Positions 25,110-37,499 are shown, counted from the first letter of the stretch. The stretch: DNA of 64,000 nucleotides from Taenia hydatigena (GCA_036345935.2 JADWOT020000001.1:35005636-35069635); one strand, 5' to 3'. The notes: a model not told the origin generated them from the sequence alone. Translations and numbers: made by a program.

Positions 25110-25298
25110 CTAGTTTCTACTACTGCATGCAAACCGATGCGACGTCTTCTCGTCTGCTTCCTCAATTTCCCATTCACCTTGGTAATCCGCCCTCTGCTCA
25201 ACTTTTCGCATCCTGTCTTTGTTCACTGTAACCATCTGGTCATCGCTGCTGCATGCAGTCGAACCATCCACCTGACAAACAGCCCTGATGGGGCTCAT
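25110..25298 (-). pseudogene. Z family, MVTVNKDRMRK segment
   Basis: It reads DGSTACSSDDQMVTVNKD then RMRKVEQRADY. The copy at 50330-50480 shares MVTVNKDRMRK and then loses the frame through an indel. It lies between the zinc-finger segment and the P segment in both copies. Confidence 0.35.
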
Positions 25299-25579
25299 CC
25301 TCTGGCACTGTAGGAGGTCATCAGCTATTCCACACTACCCACTTTACCTGGGGTGCTTAGGCAGACCATCACAACAAATAGTTGATAATGTCCATTGCAA
25401 TCTAATAGATGGACGTGACTGCGGCTTCTAATTGATAATCGCATTACCTGCTTTGCTTGGCTATCCAATGAGCATATTAGGCTCTCAACAACCCACTAGC
25501 CAGTCAGCCGCCTCGGTGTGATTACTTTGGAGGCGGAAGTGGGTTCGCTCTTCTCATCCCAATGGATCTCATTCTGCTG

Positions 25580-25678
25580 GATTGTCTCTCCAAAGCCACT
25601 ACGAGGACAAAATCTGCGTACATGGTTTAGTAGGTCTCTGACGTTAGCGTAGCCCCAAACACAGAAACATCGTCGGCA
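25580..25678 (-). pseudogene. Z-family C2HC zinc finger, copy 2 (all ligands present)
   Basis: It reads CRRCFCVWGYANVRDLLNHV then RRFCPRSGFGET. The spacing Cys-x-Cys-x3-Tyr-x5-Leu-x2-His-x4-Cys agrees with the classical zinc-finger scheme (aromatic residue three after the second Cys, Leu five later, His two later), except that only one residue separates the last Cys pair. A stop-free run surrounds it. There is no sign of an intact gene. Confidence 0.5.
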
Positions 25679-25849
25679 TCTATAGCTATAGAAGCCGGAT
25701 TACTTTAAGTCCTCTTCTTCCACAATTCCACATGAGCCCTTTGGGTGCTAGTGCGTATGCTTGCTTGTGTGACACTATATACTCGAGTGGAAGAGCCCCA
25801 CCACAACTCGCGAAACTGTGTTTGGTGTCAAACCATAACGACTCGAGAC

Positions 25850-26460
25850 TGTTATGATAGGAGTAGAGTGGATCGCCCGTGTCCTACCACCTACGATGAC
25901 TTACAGATCCTGTGATGCTGATGTGGTCCTCGCTAAAAAGTACCTTAGAGGCTGTATCCACACCCACTTACTGTTTCCTCCTCACATTTATTCGACTAAT
26001 TATCATCGTCCCTTACAGATTTTTAAAGATAGTTTTGCCTATTTTCTGGTCTACTTTAGCCCACACACATTCGATTTTCACCTGAGCAACCGAACTCGCT
26101 AATCACCCTCCCCCTCACTGTACTAAACGATACCAAAGTAACATGCATGCTCCTCTGCACTGAACAACGGACCTTTCAACATAGCCTCCGCATAGCATCG
26201 GCATCGTGACAAGGCGCCAGCAATTCACATAACAAGTAAAGCCATGGTCTCAATTCACACCGTTCCAGTTTGTGCAACTAATGCGCGTGCCTTTAATATA
26301 CTTCACGAGGACGATTTACTGGCTGAAGAGGTCCAGATCCCTCCCACACAACACCTCGTAATCGACAGCCAGTGTGATGACTATTGCGTCGCCGTCCACC
26401 ATGCAGTGTCCTTCAGACAACGCGACTGCCACAGTCTCGAAGAATCAGAGCTGAATATTC
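25850..26460 (+). repeat. Dispersed repeat matching 51690-52100
   Basis: It shares the phrases around ctgatgctgatgt, the Thr/His-coding ctgta.ccacacccat and, at the end, tgcgtcgcc.tccac plus ttcagacaacgcga. On the minus strand both copies give ALSE.......GDA.V..LAV..EVL...DLD (26330-26450 and 51990-52100), but the open frame is intact only in the 52 kb copy. Confidence 0.7.
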
Positions 26461-26766
26461 GCTTTGTTTATCGTCACGTGGTATGATTAGCGGGTCTTCT
26501 TCGTCCTCCTCTGCGAGTCCACTGTACTGGCTTTGGTTTAGCAGGCGTTGACGAGCCTCCATAGGCAACCATACACGCCTCTCCTTAAGGCAGGTAAGGA
26601 AAGGGAGTGATTTGTAGGCCTTACAGTCCATTTTGGGGCAGTAATGCATGTAGTAACACATGAAGTGTTGCTTGAGGTTGGACTTGTTGGAGTTGTCTGA
26701 CATCGATGACTTCTCTGCCATAGAGTCATGCCGTCTTCGCCTCAAAGACTCATCAACCGGACACAT
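26413..26766 (-). CDS. Orphan open frame, 117 codons, Cys-rich then acidic
   Basis: It starts at an ATG. The middle reads FMCYYMHYCPKMDCKAYKSL with Cys spaced 5, 4 and 10 apart, followed by KERRVWLPMEARQRLL and the acidic GLAEEDEEDPLIIPRDD. I recognise no family. The ATG end lies in a segment that is repeated at 32190-32400, where the frame is broken. It is possibly a fragment of a repeat-borne gene. Confidence 0.25.
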   Translation of the reverse strand: MCPVDESLRRRRHDSMAEKSSMSDNSNKSNLKQHFMCYYMHYCPKMDCKAYKSLPFLTCLKERRVWLPMEARQRLLNQSQYSGLAEEDEEDPLIIPRDDKQSEYSALILRDCGSRVV

Positions 26767-26970
26767 AGCAATTTAGATGATCCGCGCGACGTCTTTTTGT
26801 ACCTGCCAGTCATTCACTCAGCACAGCAGATAAGTGTGCTCACTTGTTCACCTGCAAGTGCAAACCGCCCTCTATTAGAATAGCTGGATAATGGGATAAG
26901 GGGTGCAACAAGACCGCCAATTCCCTTGCTCACCTTAGCGCGCTTTATATGGCACACGTTGTGTCCCGAC

Positions 26971-26976
26971 TTTATT
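26971..26976 (-). promoter_or_regulatory. AATAAA polyadenylation-type hexamer
   Basis: It lies 125 bases beyond the stop of the candidate gene at 27101-27903 and on the same strand. The hexamer is common by chance in A/T-rich sequence. Confidence 0.3.
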
Positions 26977-27100
26977 GAAAACGGAAAGGTACAGGGACAC
27001 TTAGAAGGTGCTTTAAGTATTGTAGCTCATCAGGAGTAATAATTTTGGCACTGAGCGATTTCCATCTTTAACAAGTCTAGCTCCTACTCCCCTACTTTAT

Positions 27101-27903
27101 CTACTCATTCGCATTCGTGCGACCCATGAGGTGACAAAACATGCATGGACAGATGCCTGTAGTCAAGCAGAATGAGTTTGAAATGAGTGAATAAACCATC
27201 AGTTCAGGTTATAGTGAATAGATAGAAAGCGCATGGACTGACAAATAATTCTAGGGCAAATGGATGGATAGAGAAGCTCACCTGGTCGTTTGGACACCAC
27301 CTCTCCTCCAATCCTTTTACCAATCACTATGACTGGAAACCAGTAGACACCAAAGCATAGCGCCTTACCCAACTTGCTCATCTGCAAGCCAAAAGACTCT
27401 ACAGCAGCGGTAACACCTCCATTGCGTGCTATCGCACCCATCACCGACTCCACGCAGTTGGAAAAGGCGAAGGCATAGTGACTGCGGAAGACCTCTGTCG
27501 CGAAGAGAACCCGCCCAGAGAGATGGCCAACTATCAGACGGGCGACACAGAATCATAAGCAAAACAGGGATCGTAACATGGCTAAACACTAAATGATGGA
27601 AAAAGGAATGAATCGAGGAGCTCAAATGTTAACTCGATACTTTCGTCGCCTATATAGCCGAATTAATATAGCACGTGTTACCGGGATTAACTCAACCGGT
27701 CAGACTTGGCTCATAAAGCGGTGTGAGGGTGCGATCAGCCTCCTCAAGAGTCAACCACTCTCCCAGTCGCTCTTTCGCCTTAAATTCCACCTCCATCACA
27801 GTGCAATCGGTCTTGTGCTGATTCCGCATGTCAATGCCAAAGGGAGCAAGATGCTGCGCCAACAGTAAGTCAGACACCATGTTTTTCTTCGTGTACGGGA
27901 AGA
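27101..27903 (-). CDS. Best candidate for a real spliced gene end (3 exons)
   Basis: Exon 27697-27903 (68 codons; FPYTKKNMVSDLLLAQHLAP near its start, GEWLTLEEADRTLTPLYEP near its end), exon 27282-27530 (83 codons; SGRVLFATEVFRSHYAFAFS, then GALAR-like and hydrophobic KALCFGVYWFPVIVIGKRI) and terminal exon 27101-27156 (ICPCMFCHLMG and a TAG) join with phase-1 introns of 166 and 125 bases. The second donor is CCAG|GTGAGC and both acceptors (CTGATAG, GACTACAG) are good. The first donor (GTTGAG) is poor. An AATAAA follows at 26971-26976. No family is recognised. The 5' part would lie in or beyond unit B. With no second copy to compare, chance assembly cannot be excluded. Confidence 0.35.
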
Positions 27904-28159
27904 CTTCAGCGGCCCGCAATCAAGAAAAGTCGGTCAAGTACGTCTACCACCTATCTGTCCATTGATTGGCATTGCTACACCCATTCCTCTAACCAACCAG
28001 TCATTAGCCTTAATCTACCGAATCCACCCAATCATCAATTCGAAAATCGCCTCGGTTACTCAATTAGGGGTCCACTGCTGAGCTTTTCAACTATTCTTCC
28101 ACTCATTGCCTCTGCGTTTACTGGTGGTGATGTTGGCGCCGTCGCTGGTGCTCTCGAAG

Positions 28160-31100
28160 AGTCAAGAGTAGTTCGCAGGCATTCAGTGGATTGACCTGCG
28201 GTCTCGATGGCAAACGCTCCAAATTCAGCTCAGGTCTATCAGAGGAGAGGTGAGAGGGAGAAGGAGGCAGTAGTTGGCGACAGAAAGAAAACAGTTGAAT
28301 GAGAAATCATTTTAATCAAAGCCATTGATTACGCAGAACGCACTGCAGTTCCTCAAATGCAGCATCACCCTTCCCTCAAAAGTCATGGAGAAGGAAACAA
28401 CTTCAACAATCCCAAAGTCTCCACTTAACCCGCATTGTCCACTCCACCACCGCCTTGGCTCCAAATCGACTTTTCTATACTCACTAACAACATCACCCTC
28501 CACCACAGTAGAAAATCTCGCATTCCAACTCCTCCAATCAACCCATTTCAGCGTCATGCGTGCGCATGCACAATTCATTGGAGGAGTGAACTGCTGAGTG
28601 CAAAACCACTCAAAGAAAAGAGATTTCTATCAATTGGTCAATGGACTGCGCCGCTGTGCCTTTGGAAAGCAAACACATATCAATGCTTGCCAACATCGCC
28701 ATCATGAGGGGAAAGGTCACATTGTTACTAGTTTTCGCCCCATCAAACCCTCCATCCACCATCAGTTCACTCATTCAGCAAATCCCCTCCAACCTCCCCT
28801 CCAACACGCCTGACTCATTGCCGAAGAAGACTGCCCCACAACCACCTCACTACTCCCAGTAGCATCCCGAGCGCACGCATTTCTGCTCCATTCACCAACT
28901 AATCCACCTTACATTCCTCATCCATCTACTCAACCTCACCACAACTCACATCCATTTCGGTTAAAAAGTTCGTGTTTAAGACTAGAATCGCTCATCAGAA
29001 TAAAATTTCCCAGACACGAATTGAAATTATATTACCTTGTGAACTGTCGCCAAGTACGACCTGCCATCCAGAATTGTTGGATCCAACGACAGCCTAATCG
29101 AGTGCATGGATGCGAATGTAGAAGTGTCAAGAAAAATAGGACATCTACGTGACGAGTCGACGCAGCAGGTCCCTTCTACACTAGTGCGGTTGATGACGCC
29201 GCAGAAGGAGTCTCAGCCTCGGTCTCACCGGCGGTCGTGAAAGCGCAGTAGACCAAAGACATTGGACAAGGGAGAAATAACTCTTCACTGCACTCATACA
29301 ATCAGAGGACAAGACAATGTGGGACGGCAGTACCTCACAGAGGAGAGTCACAAGGGCCGATGATTTACTTTAAAATGATAATCTCGAAGCTTACTTGACC
29401 AATCAACCACATTCGTACTCAGGGTGAGCCCAAAATGCCAACTACTTATAAGCACATGAGTAGAAAGGTGTAGCTGATGACTTACACCAGACGCAGACCA
29501 TCTCGTAAATCCGCCGCGAACCAAGTTTGTCTCCCGTAAGAGGTAAACGCGGATCAGACTTCGGCACACTTCCATTCAAGACTACAATGTCCGTAGCTGC
29601 CACCTACTACCATCGGGTCCAATTAGAGTCATGCGCAGACCCAAGATCGTGCTACTAAACAGCATTCAAGGCGCCAATGACTGTGGAACGTCCAGTGTTT
29701 CGAGCTAGTGTACGTATGCATACGCCACTTATCCGACGATGCTCGAAAGTGGACAAGTAATGCTCCTCTCAGTCACCTGCGTGTGGGCGTTTGAGCCAAC
29801 GGTGCTAATGCGTTTAACGTTGCACTGTGGAAGCATGCATCGTCATCCACTAGAACCAGTCAGAGGAATGCATCTACTTTGCACTCCTGTCAGTGACTAC
29901 ATGGATGATGCACAACTAGCCTTCTGTAGAAGTAGCACTAGAGATCCGCGTGGTCCCAGCAAAACACACACAAGAAAGGCATTCTTTGCAGAATGTTTGT
30001 GAACATACGATAAATGATCGAAGTTAGGGACAACGCAACACTAACAGTCCCCATTCCTCCACAGGTTTTTGATAAGCTCTACAGTATTCAATGGCGGCGA
30101 GGTGTCTCTACCCCACTCCTCAATATCCAACACATTCTGCATATGCAAAAGGGAGGAAGGAAGGAGGGCGCCTTTACTGCTTTTAACAGTGGCAATAGTT
30201 TAGCTTTATCAATGGTAGCAGCAATAATAATAACTAAAGAAGGGAGCGGGAAGGGAAGGGCAGGGCAGGGAAGGGGAACAAGTTCACGTGTGGTCTTCTG
30301 CACAGACGGGAGGGCGCTTCCAACCACCTCTTCCAAACATCCTATTTCCCGACGACATCGGGCAGAGCACGGGCTGGCGCGTAAGTCGGTAAGCAGCGCC
30401 TCAAGACTGCCCATTGAAGCCATAGATCGTTGAGAGAGGATCCATCCCCGGCACTGCCGCCACTACCACCACCAACACCACCAATGACACTGCCGGCCGA
30501 TACGGGAGCAAAATTAGTTCCAGCATTTGCCTCAATGTGTCCACGAGGCCACTCCGTGACACATTCATGCCGCTTGGCTCGCTACAAGTGCAAAAGACGC
30601 CATTTCCATCACTTCACACACATCACTACTTTCCCATCTTCTTCCACTCTCTCATCCGCCCAACACCCAAAAGGGAGGCTCATTCCAACCAAAACTACAT
30701 CCTTACCACTACCATTTGTAAGTCCGCATAAACGAGCGCAAAATATTATTTCATGACTGACATTTCCATCCTACTACCTTCGCATTTTTCTAACCACTTT
30801 TTCTACAAGAAATCCAATTTAGAAAATCGAGGCTACAGCATTACTTAAGCACTGGCTGTAATCAGAGCCACCCCCGTCACACACTCGGGTGGAGCCAAAT
30901 CAGACACATTTTCATATTTCTGTCAGAAAATTTGTTTTCTTTGCTGCTATAGTCACAGCTTCCTCGAAAGTACCAGACCAGTCCCTGAAACAGTCTTCAT
31001 CAGCGACTATGAAATATGCACTTTTCAAAGCATCGTCCCTTACTACTGCGAAGGACCTATTCAATCGCTGTGAACAACACCTAATCGCCACACTTCCTCT

Positions 31101-32165
31101 TCCAACGACTTTTGAGGTGAAGGCGACAGTCTTTCAAAAGTGTCTACCGATCCGCCCTTTCTAGTGCCAAGTTAGGCTTTCGCATTAGTGAGGAACCAGC
31201 GTTCTCTCCCCTAAATGCGTTTAAGCCTTTCCAACCATTAGCTCAACCGCAAATACTGATTACTGCCAGCACTTTGAGGCTGCAAAATACATTTCCATCT
31301 TTTCCTCCAACACTTTCTACCTTTCAAGATACAAGAAACCTGACAACCCCGATAGTAATTAGTCGAGGTGAGGTCGGAAACCACCTAAGCATTCTACCCC
31401 AGATGCTCCCCACACCGTCCTTTTCAACTCCTTTTCCATCCATTCTCACTCCTCAGACTGAGTAGCAATAGTAGTCGGAGTAGCACGACAGCCGCTCCCC
31501 CTCCCCTAACGGCTCGCGCCCAGCACACCCAACAGTGGAGACCTACTCACTTACTTACCTCCTCTGAGATGATGCACCACTACTCATCACCTATACAGTC
31601 AGCAACAAATTAACCTCCACCCTCCCACAGCAAAAACAGTTCCGTACCTCCGGAAGCAAAATGTGCCGCAGATGCCACCACCAAGCTCCACCCATAGCGC
31701 TTTCATTCGTCGTCGTCGTAGTCGTCGTAAGAGAATGTCTCCTTCACTCTTTCACACACCCACGGCACAGCTCCCCAAGCCTTTCCCTTCCTTCGCCGCC
31801 ACCCAGCCACCCATGCCCGCGAAGACAAAGAGACGGAGACAATAATAGTAATAGTAGGCCGTGTCGCCCATGCCGACAGCCGCATCGCACAACCCAGACA
31901 GAGACGCCACCGCCGTCACCGTCACCGCCACCGCGAATCACTCCAACATCTTGCATTGCCTACCATTCCACACACTCATCACATGTTACTTCACCATCAC
32001 AACCATCAGGGTAAGTTTGTAGCATCTGAAAAGGAAAAAACCAAACAATGGAAAGACCGATGTGTGAGGCTCCAATGCGCTGCAAAGCTAACATCCACAA
32101 GCATAACTACTGGTAGGAAAACAAGAAACAGACAACTCAACAAGCAAACACTTAAGACTGCTACA
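28160..32165 (+). repeat. Unit B: direct partial copy of the 6.9 kb repeat unit
   Basis: This block is collinear and in the same orientation as 56490-61130 in unit C. The left edge is near 28160 (matching 56490) and the right edge near 32165, where unit C continues and B stops. Relative to C it lacks a C segment of about 90 bp near 57810-57895, and it has about 170 bp of unrelated sequence (31190-31350) where C has about 700 bp (59600-60310). Two open frames shared with C (28312-28578 and 28118-28235 on the minus strand) look protein-like. In the first, B/C differences fall 10, 10 and 12 on codon positions 1, 2 and 3, which argues against recent coding constraint. Confidence 0.92.
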
Positions 32166-33225
32166 ATTGTGTACCACTTCTCTGTGGGCTTTCTGGATTT
32201 CCTGAAAATCGACGATCTCTCTTCAACAGAGTCATGTCATCTTCGCCTCGACGATCGATGTGTCAGCCATACAGCTCTTCCAACATTTCGATGACTCGAT
32301 GATGAGGTCAGACAACGAATGCATCTGCTGGACGTCCTTCCGTACCTATTTGTCAATCAGTCAGCTCGCTTATTTACTTGCATGGAAGGACATGAAATGA
32401 CGTCAGACAGCATAGGCATAGTTACAGACACGGAGGAGCGATTACCTCGAGTTGAGTGAATTCTTTAGCAGTTTCTCAATCCACCAACAACCTCTGGAGG
32501 GTTCCACCTCCACATTCAAGAGTTGTTGAGGTAGTGCTTGCACCAAAGCGGATGACAACGACTTGAACAAACTCGATGAGTCGCCAGCAAGATGATGATT
32601 AGTTGAATAACACTTGCTCTCCTCACCTCAGCCTATCGCTCACTCTCACAACATGACTACCAAATTCACCTCAAATTTAACGAAGAGTTGAAAGGAGGCT
32701 TTTATTAAGCATAACATCATTCGCTGGATTCGTTACACTTGATCCACGCTCGCAACAGCGACTCACATCGCCTTCTTGACAACTCGCTGCCACGCACACA
32801 AATTTAAAGTCTTTTTCGTTGCTCTTACGAGCAATGAGCCAACCACATCGCTATTCTCACGTTTTGGTAAAGCGAGGACATTGTCGAAAGGAAGTTGCTT
32901 TGCGCGTTTTGCACTCCCTAAGTGGGCGTTGCACTGCTCAAATCATGCAATGCAATCAACTTGGGTTTTTGGATCCAACCTCTTCTTCGCAATCTGAGCT
33001 CATTTAAGAACACCATCAATTTAGCCAAAACGTGAGTTTTGTCGTAAAACAGCAAAAAAAACGGAAGCGGAAGTTTCAAAAATCTGACATAAAATTCTTA
33101 TCTATCTTCTACTTTGATTACATTTACAACTTCTCACTATGGAAATAATCAAAGTAGAGGGATGGCGAAAAATTTACCTCAGATCTTGAGACAATCGTCT
33201 GCGTTTGTGTTGATGTTTCGCTACA
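32166..33225. other. Sequence next to unit B with short repeats
   Basis: The part 32190-32400 resembles 26690-26870 in direct orientation, and 32447-32540 is the inverse of 19145-19245. No gene was seen. Confidence 0.5.
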
Positions 33226-33229
33226 ACAG

Positions 33230-33376
33230 CTTCCAGTTTCTCGGGTATACTCATCCATTAATTCTAATCTACCCATCTGCAATGAGCCACATCATTGCTG
33301 GCATCTTCGTCATGAAGGCATCGAGGTCTGGAGGGGTGACATCAGCGCCTCCAGAGAACGTAGACACTCTAATGGG
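33230..33376 (+). CDS. Candidate internal exon, hydrophobic (weak)
   Basis: It runs from an acceptor (TTTCGCTACAACAG) to a donor (ATGGG|GTAAGC). It is 147 bases long, phase 2 at both ends, and encodes FQFLGYTHPLILIYPSAMSH then IIAGIFVMKASRSGG. One membrane-spanning helix is possible. A further possible exon at 33716-33754 (VHFENLDANKPLK, GTAAAA donor) is in an incompatible phase, so the two do not join directly. No family is recognised. Confidence 0.2.
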
Positions 33377-33759
33377 GTAAGCCGCGCTAGAAACTAATCA
33401 TTTGAGCAGTTGGTAGGTCAGATAGATGGTTTGGTCAAACTAGAATGGAGGGACTCATCGGATAGAGGTCTGAAGTCAGAGTCATCGTCACCCATTTGAC
33501 GAATTAGTCAAGGTGCGACTAGATGAATGGGAGCTGGCAAGGAAACCAGACAGCGGGGAAGGCGCCTACAAGGTTTCTATGGAGCGAATTGATAGTCACT
33601 GCTCTTGACCTGTGAATAATTGTTGGAAGACTTGGATTTTGCTGAAATTGCGAGAACCCATAACACCTCACCCCCCTGAATCTAATCAGTGCTGTTGCTT
33701 TCCCTATTCTGGTAGGTACATTTTGAAAATCTGGACGCCAATAAGCCACTAAAGGTAAA

Positions 33760-35635
33760 AGCAACAGAGAAACACCTAGAGACGTTTTCGGTAAAAGGCC
33801 TCCTCGCATGTCAGTGAAGAGCACGTGGAGGCTGCTATAATCCAAGGCCCACGACGGTATCGCTGATGTGTAGAGACTGTGTCTCGATTCTCAGTTCTTA
33901 TTTGTCGAGAGTCCTGTATTTCGTCTGTGAGATCCTTTAAGCGATATCCAGCCTCCCACAGCATGTTGTTATGAACAATAATTGACGCGCCTTCCAAACT
34001 GCTTTATGCCAGTGTTGCAACCAGAGAAAGGGTTGACTAGGAAGCGAGCTCGATAAATAGCTGACCAACCAGCATTCATGATTGGTTTTTGGTTCCACTT
34101 TACTCTTCCCAAACCAGTGGATTGAGTGCAGACAGAGGACACTATGCATCACTGATGACATGACTGAGGTTCAGTAGTGAGAGTGATGCACGTTCACGGA
34201 AGGACGGATGCTATCGCGGAGTGGAAGAGCCGCTGACACACACGCTCCTCCGCCGATTTTAACAACCAGATTGACTGCCGCGTCACGTGGCAAAAGAGAC
34301 ACTTCGTCAGGCGCTTCATTACATCGGTGCATCTGCAATATATATACTTGAGTAAGCAGCTCTTAATGTTAGACAAGAAGTGTTCGACGAACACGCTTCA
34401 TGCTACGGAACCGTCGTCATCTGCCTTCGATGGAGAAGGGTACTCTCCGAATCAGCTCAACTCTCGTCGCTCTGCTCTGTTCGTTGTTTCACTAATAATG
34501 AAAGCTTGCCCTTGCTCTCAATCCACTCGTAACAAGGAAATCAAGGCAGTTTTACTCTCCCGACAACCATTCACCCTTATGAGAACCTAGTTCTTTCTGG
34601 GTCGGCATTATTGGGATGTGATACCACCATGTACGACCCCTGTCACAATTGCTGACTGCCTAGTCACGAGACACAAGGCGCTCGCTTAACTACATTTCGC
34701 TCACGTGGTGACCGCAGTAGTTTGGGTCGGATTCAATGCGTGATCAACTTTATCTTTCGAGTGTTTGCCTAAAGTCAGCATCCTGACCTGTGTGCTGATG
34801 TCTGTAAAGTTGGCATTGAAAGACGAATGGAACTGTCCGAATTCTTTCGTGTGATGATAATCGGTCTACTGGGCTGCGCAAGTACAAATAAAGTCTGCTT
34901 GTTGTCCACTTTCATTCACTACCCTTTCTAAGGGAATGAAAGTCGAGTCTGTTACACATTTCGATGGATTTGCTTGTTTGTTTTACGCCTCCGCGTCTGT
35001 ACACAAAGATCTCTGACTACAAAAGAGCATTCCACCTTAACTTTACTTTATAGCGTTTTTTCCTCGGAACGAGTGGATTTAGAGCAGACAACTTCTCGTC
35101 TAGCATTAGGGACTACTTCGTCAAGCACCCATGGTGCAAATGTGCCGATATGTCGAAATTGCTTCCGATTTGTCAACGTTGGCAAATGATATGGTGACAA
35201 AATGCTAGCTCGGCGTTAAAAGGCGTAGTGGGGGCTTTGATAAATCCGCCTTTCCCTACCCCATTTCCTTGTATTATGGCACGATAGTTTGCTCTAAATA
35301 AGGCTTTTTGGCACATCGAGCCCTAACTTTTGCTACACACTTGAGCAGAATCGGGTTAAAGATAATGACGCCAACATAGGTGATTCGCATAATAATTGGT
35401 GAGGAAGAAGTGAGGCATGGTGGCAGTACCTGTAGCCACAATCACGAACTACTAATCCGCTGGTCAACGAGTAAGCTGTGATATCAATTGATTGCTTGCA
35501 AGTACAAATGGCTGTAATGCTGTTCTTAGGCCGAGGTTGACAATGATGACACAAAATGCGGGCCAACACGCCAAATGGGTTACGCTCGCTGTTCGAGGTA
35601 AGACATTGGTCAGATCACCTGAATGTAAACTCGAA
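33760..35635. other. Unassigned sequence with one E-type piece
   Basis: The near-palindrome at 34381-34395 with flanks 34330-34450 is an E L1-type module. A frame at 33776-33997 (minus), with NMLWEAGYRLKDLTDEIQD, has no recognised family and is at chance length. The part 34740-35190 is the approximate inverse of 55430-55890. Confidence 0.45.
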
Positions 35636-35967
35636 TCACTCGCCCCCTCCTCTTCATAATTCTGCCACTAAACCAACACCTCTCACATTTGATAGCATTA
35701 TCTCACAATAGCCATTTGACGTTTTGGTCCTTCTCTGGCCTGACTGCATTATTCTTGTCCATGCTGGCTTACATGGGCAGTGAGGCTTAAGCTACCCGCA
35801 AATGGAGTGGCTAGATTGTTGTTTTTTGCTTACTCTCGACCTCTGACAGATACATTGAAATGTGTGACGGAGTAAACTTTCTTTGCCAAAAACGGTAGAG
35901 TGAGAGCAGACGAAGCGATTACTTTTCTATCTCAAAGGGAAATGACGACAGTTCCATATGGAGAAGC

Positions 35968-36006
35968 GTGTTCGTCGAACGCTTCTCGGCCAACATTGAG
36001 AACTAC
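35968..36006 (+). promoter_or_regulatory. Example of the E-family L1 motif (palindrome and TATA-like run)
   Basis: GTGTTCGTCGAACGC, then about 15-25 bases, then a TATATATA-type run. The pair recurs in E L1 modules at 16020-16090, 45319-45380, 46031-46090 and 53656-53729. A near-palindromic binding site beside a TATA-like box would be a natural promoter layout, but no transcript start can be shown. Confidence 0.35.
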
Positions 36007-36295
36007 TTAGTCCAGCATATATATAACGAATGTGCCGACATGACGAATTGGCTGTGGTGGTGGCTGATCTGGCGTGTGCATGCGCCTCGGCATCCTAGTA
36101 GCAGCACTTATCACGAAGGCAACAACGAAGCAATGACATCGTCGAACATTCTCCTAACGTCCTTCATCCTCATCAAGCTACCTCGCTACTCATGCAACTA
36201 GTACTGGAGAATACTGCCTACCTGTATTCAAGCCACTCGTTCTGGAAAAGCGATAGCTAAGTTGGAATGGATGAAAGTCAATATTTATTGCAATA

Positions 36296-36945
36296 TGTCA
36301 GAAAATCGACCACTGAAAGCTTCTACCAGCCAAACAAACCCAAGGCGCTATAAGAAGCATCAATTTCGTTTTTCCTTCTATTCGGCTTAAAATCCACCGG
36401 CAGCACGAGGTGTAGAAATGTCTAACGGAAAACCACGTTCTGCACGCCTATCCACCACGGGATTTGGGTCAAGCTAAATGGACGCACTCAACCTCTGTGG
36501 TGGCCGTTTCTCAGCCAGAGTGAATTAGAGCATCTGCACGCAGAGAATGTCGGGAAAGGTGACCAAGCAGACGGAACGAATCGCCACCGTCATTATACTA
36601 AGTGAATTCGTGGCTAAGAAATAACGTCTCATACTGTCTCTTGCACCGCTCGAGTCGAGAGACAAGCCTCTTCAAACAAATTATTGGTGCATAACATTTG
36701 TTAGCGGTCAATACTTTCTGCTCGAATTTGCTTCGGGGGAGAAACGGTCGCCACAGAAGTTGAACGTGGCCAATCCGCTAGTCCCGAATTCTGAGGTGGA
36801 TGGAGGTTGCCATGCTGCCGGTGGAGCTTAACCTGACGATAAGACTATGCCTAGTAAGGAAACACAAAATTGATGCTTCTTACTACCCTCGATTTTGTTG
36901 GGTTGATAACAGCTTTGAATGGCCGATTTTCTGATATGCTGTTAA
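36296..36945. repeat. Fold-back core of E copy 2
   Basis: The left arm, 36296-36540, and the right arm, 36700-36945, are about 240 bases each and roughly 75-80 percent identical when one is inverted. Both outer ends read (t)cgaccactgaaagc or its inverse. The loop is about 160 bases. Confidence 0.85.
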
Positions 36946-37499
36946 ATTTTAAAACCTCATTTGACGACAGTTTGGCAGCTAGAGGCGTGTTTGTCGAACT
37001 CTTCTCGTCTAACTTTGAGGGCCAATTAGTCAGACACGTGATGCAAACGTGTCAGCCTGACGAAGCGACCAGATGTTTAGCCCTACTAATGGTGCTGTGG
37101 TCAGTCTGGTTGTAGAATCGGCAGAGTGTCGCAGCAGCACCAACCACAGAAACAGTGGTGGTAGAGCAAGAGCACTGGTCCCCCTCCAAACGCGCTTAAT
37201 CCTCATCACCCCACCTCGTTACTCTTGTCACCAGTGATGATTACTGACACCAACCTGCATTCAATCTACTCGTTGCGAGTAAATGAGGACCAAGTAAGGA
37301 AAGTTGAAATCCGTTCCTTTGAACACCTTTGTGAATGTGTCGATACAGCTGCTGACATTGTAACAGCTTCACGCTTCGTGGAAGTCACCGCTCAGTCAGT
37401 GTGGGTCGAGACCGTTTTTGCATCCGTTGGTGGCCCCATTACTAGACAAAAAGGGCAGATGGTGAGCCATTAGTGAATCTGTGTGCATATTGGCTGCTG

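Larger units (their letters stand above)
24600..25700 (-). repeat. Z-family repeat, copy 2
   Basis: It is collinear with 50040-51000 in the same orientation. Together the two copies define the family: zinc-finger segment, a segment with MVTVNKDRMRK, then the P segment ending at a conserved stop. Confidence 0.8.
35640..37490 (+). repeat. E-family element, copy 2 (plus orientation, with core)
   Basis: Module order: tail (35640-35880), L1 with near-palindrome 35968-35983 and the TATA-like run at 35997-36006, L2 (36050-36295), fold-back core (36296-36945), second L1-like module (near-palindrome 36986-37001), second L2-like module to 37490. The same order, inverted, is seen at 14720-16870. Confidence 0.88.

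Noticed and set aside
33519..33997. Minus-strand frames as a gene
   Set aside because: At chance length, no recognised motif, and they overlap candidate plus-strand exons that are themselves weak.
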